A stretch of DNA of 17,791 nucleotides, taken from Janthinobacterium sp. (lineage in GTDB: Bacteria > Pseudomonadota > Gammaproteobacteria > Burkholderiales > Burkholderiaceae_D). The notes under the pieces are model-generated. The model was given only the letters and a program-made list of their open reading frames with translations, was not told where the DNA came from and did not search any database. The position numbers and the translations under genes were made by a program. This document shows positions 12,871-17,791 of this stretch, one piece after another. The DNA is taken from NCBI GenBank assembly GCA_003482555.1, contig DMYQ01000132.1, positions 17,094 through 34,884 on the forward strand. The letters are read 5' to 3'. Every line of letters begins with the position of its first letter. Position 1 is the stretch's first letter.

Positions 12871-13755
12871 TCAACGCACCCGGCGCACCGATGAAATCTG
12901 ATTGTCCATCCCGCCCAGGCGCGGATAGCGGCCCGGCCCGTAGACCACGCAGCGGCCGCCGAAGTCGGCGTGCATGCAGAATTCCCACTCGCCCTCGTTG
13001 ACGACGATGGAGCCGGCGCGGTCGTTGAAGTTGAAGTCGACCAGGTCGTGGGCATCGCGCCGCAACGGCAGGGGCTCGCCGCTGAAATCAGGGCCGGCGA
13101 ACAGTTCGACGGCGCCGCGCTCGGGACGCGGTTCGGGGCGCTGCTCGGAGCGGGCGTCCACCAGGCGCGCCGACGAGACCCGGCCGGCCAGTTCGCGGCC
13201 GACGTCGTCGTAGCGGCCGGGGCCGAACAGGCGGCAGCTGCCGCGATAGTCGGCGTCGCTGCACAATTGCCAGGTGCCGTTGTCGACCTGGATGCTGTAG
13301 GCGCGGTCGTTGAAGCCGATCTGCACGAAGTCGTGCGTGTCGCGCAGGATGCGGGTTGAATTGCCGTTCAAGCCGGTCTGGCTGAACAGCTCCAGCATGC
13401 CGCGCGGGCCGCGCTCTTCGCGATCCCGTCCATGCCAGGGACGGCCCACTTCGCGCGCCGATGAAATATTGTTATTGAAGCGGTTCAGATCCGGATATTC
13501 GCCCGGTTCGAAGATCGTACAGGCGCCGCGGAATTCGGAATCGACGCACACTTCCCAGCGTCCCGAGCGCACCACCATGCTGGAGGCGCGGTCGTTGAAG
13601 CCGAGCGCGTTGAAGTCCGGCGTCACTTCGCGCAGGGTCACTTCGCGCCCGCCAAAGCCTTCGTGCGAATACAGGGTCAGCTCGCCGGCGTGGGCGGCGA
13701 CATTGGCAAACAGGGTGGCCGCCAACAGCAGCGCGCTTTTTAAAATTGGTTTCAT
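12871..13755 (-). CDS. Secreted protein of three beta/gamma-crystallin domains
   Basis: Protein of 294 residues: signal peptide 1-23 (LLLAATLFANVAAHA), then three beta/gamma-crystallin domains at about 24-103, 119-198 and 215-294, separated by charged Arg/Glu/Pro-rich linkers. Each domain normally carries two calcium motifs of form N/D-N/D-x-x-S/T-S. Here they are NDRASS (54-59), NNNISS (94-99), NDRAYS (149-154), AGRVSS (190-195, degenerate), NDRAGS (244-249) and DNQISS (284-289), so five of six look intact. Each domain also has a Cys pair nine residues apart (C70/C79, C165/C174, C260/C269), likely disulfides in the exported protein. The frame continues well upstream, but the ATG at 13755 starts the signal peptide and has a GGAG ribosome site. 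It is divergent from the MATE pump. The role of bacterial crystallin-like proteins is largely unknown; calcium binding is a sequence-based expectation. Confidence 0.92.
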   Translation of the reverse strand: MKPILKSALLLAATLFANVAAHAGELTLYSHEGFGGREVTLREVTPDFNALGFNDRASSMVVRSGRWEVCVDSEFRGACTIFEPGEYPDLNRFNNNISSAREVGRPWHGRDREERGPRGMLELFSQTGLNGNSTRILRDTHDFVQIGFNDRAYSIQVDNGTWQLCSDADYRGSCRLFGPGRYDDVGRELAGRVSSARLVDARSEQRPEPRPERGAVELFAGPDFSGEPLPLRRDAHDLVDFNFNDRAGSIVVNEGEWEFCMHADFGGRCVVYGPGRYPRLGGMDNQISSVRRVR

Positions 13756-13771
13756 CGTGGGTCTCCGGTAG

Positions 13772-13795
13772 GCGTTGTCGATTGTGACACAACGC
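13772..13795 (-). promoter_or_regulatory. Inverted repeat close upstream of the crystallin-like gene
   Basis: GCGTTGT (13772-13778) and ACAACGC (13789-13795) are exact inverse copies separated by ten bases, 16-40 bases before the start codon. A nested TTGTGACACAA (13782-13792) is also palindromic. A second short palindrome, TACAT-N5-ATGTA (13815-13829), lies further up in the same gap. Either an operator or a 5'-leader stem is possible; no convincing -35/-10 pair was found for this gene. Confidence 0.35.
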
Positions 13796-13915
13796 GCGGG
13801 CGCACCCATCCGGCTACATGGTAAATGTAACAATTTCCCACAAAGGGAAGGCAGTCGGCGGCGCCCGCCCGAATCCCGTAGAATCGCTGATTCACAGAAC
13901 CAGAAGCGCGCCCCC

Positions 13916-15313
13916 ATGCCCCACACCACCGCTTTCACCGTCTCCGCCGTCCGCACCGAAGCGTCCGCCCTGTGGCGCCTGGCCTGGCCCATGCTGATCG
14001 GGCAGATCGCCACCGTCGGCATGGGCGTGGCCGACGTCGCCATGACCGGCCACGCCAGCGCCGAAGAGCTGGCCGCCGTGTCGCTGGGGGCGTCGATCTG
14101 GTCCATCGTGCTGGTCACCGTGAGCGGCATCATGATGGCCATTAACAGCGTGGTGGCGCACGAAGTGGGCGCCGAACGGCTCGGGAAAATTCCGCACGCG
14201 GTGCGCCAGTCGCTGTGGAAGGCGCTCGGCGTCGGCCTGGTCGCCTGCCTGCTGGCCAACCTGGCCACCGTGGTCTTCGATCACCTCTACCTGGACGCGG
14301 CCGTGAACGCCAAGGCGACCCTGTTCGTGCACATCATCAGCAGCGGCTTGCCGGCTTTCGCCGCCTACCGCGCGCTGTACGGCTACAGCACCAGCATCAA
14401 CCAGACCAAGCCGGTGATGGTGATCGCCCTGCTGGCGCTGCTGCTCAACGTCTTCGTCAACTGGGTGCTCATTTACGGCCACTGGGGCTTGCCGCGCCTG
14501 GGCGGCATCGGCTGCGCGGTCGCCACCAGCGCCAGCATGTGGCTGATGCTGGCGGCCATGCTGGCCTGGATGCGCCACGCGCCGGCCTACCGCGCCACCT
14601 ATCCCTTTTCCCAGTGGGAAGGGCCGCACTGGCCGGAAATCCGCAGCATGCTGCGCCTCGGCCTGCCGATCGGCATCACCTATTTCGCCGAGGTGAGCGC
14701 CTTCGGCATCATCAGCCTGCTGATCGCCCGTTACGGCGTGGTGCAAGTGTCGGCGCACCAGATCGCGCTCAATTTTTCCTCGCTGGTGTTCATGGCGCCG
14801 CTCAGCTTTGGCATCGCCCTGATCACCCGCGTCGGCCACGCCGTCGGCGAAGACAATTTGCGCAAGGCGCGCTTCGTGGCCTGGGTCGGCGTGGCCATGT
14901 CGCTGGCGTCGGCGGTGCTATCGGCCATCGGCATCGCCGTGTTCCGCCACCAGATCGCGGCCGCCTACACCAGCGATCCGCAGGTGCGGGAACTGTGCGC
15001 GCAACTGCTGCTGTTCGCGGCCCTGTTCCAGCTCTCCGACGCGACCCAGGTCGCCACCTCTTGCGCCATCCGCGGCTACAAGGTGACGCGCCCGCCGATG
15101 CTGATCCAGCTGCTGGCCTTCTGGGGCTTTTCGCTGCCGCTGGGCTATTTGCTGGGGCTGGCGCCGGCCGGGCTGCCGTGGACACCGGCGGCGCCGATGG
15201 CGGCGGCCGGCTTCTGGATCGGCCTGGTGCTCGGGCTGACCGTGGCGGCCGTCCTGCTGACCTGGTACCTGAACCGCCTGTCGCTGCGGCGCATGCGCGG
15301 CGCCAGCGCCTGA
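13916..15313 (+). CDS. MATE-family multidrug efflux pump, NorM type
   Basis: Inner-membrane antiporter of 465 residues, expected to have 12 membrane helices in two MatE repeats (about 15-215 and 235-450). The first helix reads IGQIATVGMGVADVAMTGHA, matching the NorM pattern, and contains D40, equivalent to the cation-coupling Asp of NorM. Further NorM-like stretches are LAAVSLGASIWSI, INQTKPVMVIALLALLLNVF, NWVLIYGHWGLPRLGGIGCA and RYGVVQVSAHQIALNFSSLV. Known substrates are cationic dyes, fluoroquinolones and similar drugs, driven by Na+ or H+; neither is fixed by the sequence. The ATG at 13916 is preferred over an upstream in-frame ATG at 13775 because the added segment is basic and unlike the family. 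The ribosome site is weak (AGAAG). It is divergent from the crystallin-like gene and is followed 21 bases after its stop by a long palindrome. Confidence 0.93.
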   Translation: MPHTTAFTVSAVRTEASALWRLAWPMLIGQIATVGMGVADVAMTGHASAEELAAVSLGASIWSIVLVTVSGIMMAINSVVAHEVGAERLGKIPHAVRQSLWKALGVGLVACLLANLATVVFDHLYLDAAVNAKATLFVHIISSGLPAFAAYRALYGYSTSINQTKPVMVIALLALLLNVFVNWVLIYGHWGLPRLGGIGCAVATSASMWLMLAAMLAWMRHAPAYRATYPFSQWEGPHWPEIRSMLRLGLPIGITYFAEVSAFGIISLLIARYGVVQVSAHQIALNFSSLVFMAPLSFGIALITRVGHAVGEDNLRKARFVAWVGVAMSLASAVLSAIGIAVFRHQIAAAYTSDPQVRELCAQLLLFAALFQLSDATQVATSCAIRGYKVTRPPMLIQLLAFWGFSLPLGYLLGLAPAGLPWTPAAPMAAAGFWIGLVLGLTVAAVLLTWYLNRLSLRRMRGASA

Positions 15314-15334
15314 GCCGGCAAGACCGTCAAAGTC

Positions 15335-15397
15335 TGGGGTCAGGTCTCGCATTGTCGGTTTTCGCCAGAGAAACCGACAATGCGAGACCTGACCCCA
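15335..15397. repeat. Perfect 27-bp-arm palindrome, REP-like element
   Basis: The left arm, 15335-15361 (starts TGGGGTCAGGTCTCG), and the right arm, 15371-15397, are exact reverse complements over all 27 bases, with a nine-base loop, TCGCCAGAG. It begins 22 bases after the MATE stop and lies about 150 bases before the protease start. No T-tract follows, so it is not a typical terminator, although it would block or stall polymerase and protect mRNA ends. The GGGGTCAG core is a motif I associate with repetitive palindromes in betaproteobacterial genomes, some spread by REP-associated tyrosine transposases. None is encoded in this window. Confidence 0.8.
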
Positions 15398-15549
15398 TTG
15401 TTGCCATGGTTGCGATTCCCTTTTTGGCCGAACGAAAGACGGTTTTTTGGCGTTTATTCCGTGGCCGGCGCTATCGCTTATGCGGGCGCGCTCTGGTATC
15501 GTCTTGCAGGTTTTATCGACGCGCTTCCTTCACCCTTATCGAGACACTC

Positions 15550-17760
15550 ATGCGTTTTCTTTTTTGCTTTTTGGCCGCCCTGGCCAGCGCCCCGGCGGCC
15601 GCCGAACGCCTGACCCTGGATCGCATCCACGCCGATCCGGCCCTGTCCGGCCCCGGCGTGCGCAGTCTGAAAGTCTCGCCCGACGGCGCCCGCGTGACGT
15701 TCTTGCGCGGCCGGCCCGAGAACCAGTTTCAGCTCGATCTGTGGGAATTCAATCTGAAGGACAAGAGCGCGCGTCTGCTGCTCGACTCGAAGCGCTTGGC
15801 GCCCAAGGAGCAATTGTCGGATCAGGAAAAGGCGCGCCGCGAACGCGAACGCACCTCCAGCCTGAACGGCATCCTCAGTTATAGCTGGTCGCCGGACGGC
15901 AAGCAGTTGCTGGTGCCGCTGGCCGGCAAGCTGTACCTGGTCGATGTCGCCCATCCGGACGCGGCGCGCATGGTGGCGTCCGGCGACGTGCTCGATCCGA
16001 AGATTTCGCCGCGCGGGCGCTACGTTTCCTTCGTGCGCGCGCAAAACCTGTTCGTCATCGACCTGCAAACCGGCCAGGAGCGCCAGTTGAGCAGCGATGG
16101 CGCCGGCGCCATCCACAACGGCGAAGCCGAGTTCGTGGCGCAGGAAGAGATGGGCCAGAGCACCGGCTATTACTGGGCTCCGGACGATTCAGCCATCGCC
16201 TACAAGCGCTACGACGAGACGCCGGTGCCGGTGGTGCGCCGCTTCGAGATTTTCGCCGACCGCACCGACGTCGTCGAGCAGCGCTACCCGGCCGCCGGCG
16301 ACGCCAACGTGCTGGTGCAACTCTTGATCGTCGCACCCGAGAGCGGCGCCACCCGCCGCGTCGACCTGGGCCCGCAAACCGACATTTACCTGGTGCGCGC
16401 CGACTGGAGCGCGAACGGCAAGGCCCTGCTGTACCAGCGCCAGTCGCGCGACCAGAAGCGCCTGGACCTGGTGTCGGTCGATGCCGCCACCCTGGCGCAG
16501 CGCACCCTGATCAGCGAAACATCGAACACCTGGGTCGGTATCCACGACGACCTGCGCTTTTTGAAGCAGCAAAACGCCTTCATCTGGTCGTCCGAGCGCA
16601 GCGGACGCAATCACCTGTATCTGTACGATCTGGACGGCCACCTGCTGCATCCGATTTCCAGCGGCGCCTGGGGCATCGACAACGTGCTGGCGGTGGATGA
16701 AAAAGCCGGCCGCGTGTTCGTCGCCGCGAACCGCGACGCCGTCATCGACAAGCAAGCCTATGCGCTGAACCTGGACGGCGCCACGGCCGACCAGCCGACC
16801 CGCGTCACCCAGGGCGACGGCTGGCACGACGCCGCCTTTTCCCGCGACGGCCAGATCTTCGTCGACACCTTTTCCGACCCGGACACGCCGCCGCAGGTGA
16901 GCATCCGCCATGCGGACGGCTCCATGATAGGCTGGCTCGAGCACAATGAATTGAACGCCACGCACCCGTACGCGGCCTACCGGGCGGCGCACTTGCCGAC
17001 CGAATACGGCACGCTCAAGGCGGCCGACGGCCAGACCCTGCACTACTCGCTGCTGAAGCCCGCCAATTTCAACCGCTTCAAGCGCTATCCCGTGTTTTTA
17101 TCGACCTACGGCGGGCCGCACGCGCAGCACGTGGCGCGGCGCTGGGGCAATCTGTTCGACCAGTACATGGCGCAGCAGGGTTACCTCGTCTTCCGCCTGG
17201 ATAACCGCGGCTCATCGCGCCGCGAGCGCGCCTTCACGGATGCGATTTACCACCAGTTGGGCGCCGTCGAAGTGGCCGATCAACTGGTCGGCATCGACTG
17301 GCTGCGCCAGCAGGGCTACGTCGACGCCAAGCGCATCGGCGTGTTCGGCTGGAGCTACGGCGGCTTCATGACCCTGCGCCTGCTGGCGGCGGCCTCGGAC
17401 AAGATCGCGATGGGCGTGGCGGTGGCGCCGGTCACCGACTGGACCCTGTACGATACCCACTACACCGAGCAGTTCATGGGCACGCCGAAGGAAAACCCGG
17501 ACGGCTACAAGGACAGCGGCGTGTTCGCCCACCTGGACGGCCTGCGCTCGCCGCTGCTGCTGGTGCACGGCATGGCCGACGACAACGTCCTGTTCACCAA
17601 CACCACGCGCATGATCGACGCGCTGGTGAACCGCGGCGTGCACTTCGATCTGATGACCTACCCGGGGGCCAAGCACGGCATTTCCTCGCGCGCCGGCCAG
17701 CGCCACGTGTACGCCACGATCGAAGCCTTCTTCAAGAAAAACCTGGGCGAGCCGCGCTGA
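15550..17760 (+). CDS. Secreted dipeptidyl-peptidase IV-type serine protease (S9B)
   Basis: Exported protease of 736 residues that should release N-terminal dipeptides, typically X-Pro or X-Ala. The signal peptide is residues 1-18 (FLFCFLAALASAPAAA). An eight-bladed propeller (about 30-480) contains the paired glutamates that bind the substrate amino terminus, E199-E200 in EFVAQEEMGQSTGYYW. The alpha/beta-hydrolase domain (about 490-736) has the nucleophile S602 in GWSYGGFM, D677 in HGMADDNVLF and H709 in GAKHGIS: the complete triad. Length is as usual for bacterial DPP IV. The ATG at 15550 starts the signal peptide with a weak GAGA ribosome site; the frame is open far upstream only because stops are rare in this GC-rich DNA. 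It is the last gene of the window and follows the palindrome at 15335-15397. No clear promoter was identified in 15398-15549. Confidence 0.95.
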   Translation: MRFLFCFLAALASAPAAAERLTLDRIHADPALSGPGVRSLKVSPDGARVTFLRGRPENQFQLDLWEFNLKDKSARLLLDSKRLAPKEQLSDQEKARRERERTSSLNGILSYSWSPDGKQLLVPLAGKLYLVDVAHPDAARMVASGDVLDPKISPRGRYVSFVRAQNLFVIDLQTGQERQLSSDGAGAIHNGEAEFVAQEEMGQSTGYYWAPDDSAIAYKRYDETPVPVVRRFEIFADRTDVVEQRYPAAGDANVLVQLLIVAPESGATRRVDLGPQTDIYLVRADWSANGKALLYQRQSRDQKRLDLVSVDAATLAQRTLISETSNTWVGIHDDLRFLKQQNAFIWSSERSGRNHLYLYDLDGHLLHPISSGAWGIDNVLAVDEKAGRVFVAANRDAVIDKQAYALNLDGATADQPTRVTQGDGWHDAAFSRDGQIFVDTFSDPDTPPQVSIRHADGSMIGWLEHNELNATHPYAAYRAAHLPTEYGTLKAADGQTLHYSLLKPANFNRFKRYPVFLSTYGGPHAQHVARRWGNLFDQYMAQQGYLVFRLDNRGSSRRERAFTDAIYHQLGAVEVADQLVGIDWLRQQGYVDAKRIGVFGWSYGGFMTLRLLAAASDKIAMGVAVAPVTDWTLYDTHYTEQFMGTPKENPDGYKDSGVFAHLDGLRSPLLLVHGMADDNVLFTNTTRMIDALVNRGVHFDLMTYPGAKHGISSRAGQRHVYATIEAFFKKNLGEPR

Positions 17761-17791
17761 GCGACGTCCGCGCCGATCGAGTAGGGGGCGC

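Noticed and set aside
15335..15397. Palindrome as a standard rho-independent terminator
   Set aside because: No T-tract on either side, and the arms are far longer than usual; a REP-like element fits better.
14215..15549. Open frame extending the protease frame about 445 codons upstream through the MATE gene
   Set aside because: It runs in another frame through a well-supported transporter gene, and the protease signal peptide begins at 15550. Stops are scarce in this GC-rich DNA.

Overview
The window is GC-rich, densely coding chromosomal DNA. Gene content and protein similarity point to a betaproteobacterium, most likely Oxalobacteraceae (Massilia/Duganella/Janthinobacterium type). This is an inference: no rRNA or other phylogenetic marker is present. 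I saw no tRNA, rRNA, CRISPR array, insertion sequence or phage gene. No stretch over 300 bases lacks a gene. The largest gaps (3088-3337, 12641-12870, 15314-15549) hold candidate promoters, palindromes or a REP-like element.

Layout. Bases 1-3087 (minus) hold a galactofuranose/ribose-type sugar ABC importer: substrate-binding protein (YtfQ-like), two-domain ATPase (YtfR-like) and a permease (YtfT-like) cut by the left edge. A REP-like palindrome separates the first two genes. A glutaminase gene (glsA) diverges from it. Beyond glsA lies a scar: a near-exact 25-base copy of the glsA 3' end next to a LysR regulator remnant that lacks its DNA-binding domain.

Bases 4949-7514 (minus) form a probable operon: DJ-1/PfpI protein, soluble GAF histidine kinase of the NarX type with a cysteine cluster, and NarL-type response regulator. 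Bases 7670-9176 hold a host-attachment (eRF1-like fold) protein, an ABM monooxygenase and a secreted NTF2-like protein. Bases 9330-10996 hold azoR (FMN azoreductase/quinone reductase) divergent from a LysR regulator, with clear LysR-type boxes between them. A 75-residue orphan protein follows, then a 15-bp tandem repeat, then the cbpA-cbpM co-chaperone/modulator operon (minus).

Bases 12871-13755 (minus) encode a secreted protein of three beta/gamma-crystallin domains, divergent from a NorM-type MATE efflux pump. A perfect 27-bp-arm palindrome follows the pump. The window ends with a secreted dipeptidyl-peptidase IV-type (S9B) protease.

Theme. Apart from sugar import and housekeeping chaperones, several neighbours (DJ-1 protein, Cys-cluster kinase, ABM monooxygenase, AzoR, MATE pump) would fit handling of quinones, electrophiles or other toxic small molecules. 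They sit in separate transcription units and a common regulon is only a hypothesis. I did not find convincing evidence of an entirely new multi-gene system. The most unusual items are the two intergenic palindromes, the glsA/LysR scar, the operator-like arrays upstream of the ABM gene and between azoR and lysR, the tandem repeat, and the DJ-1/kinase/regulator operon.
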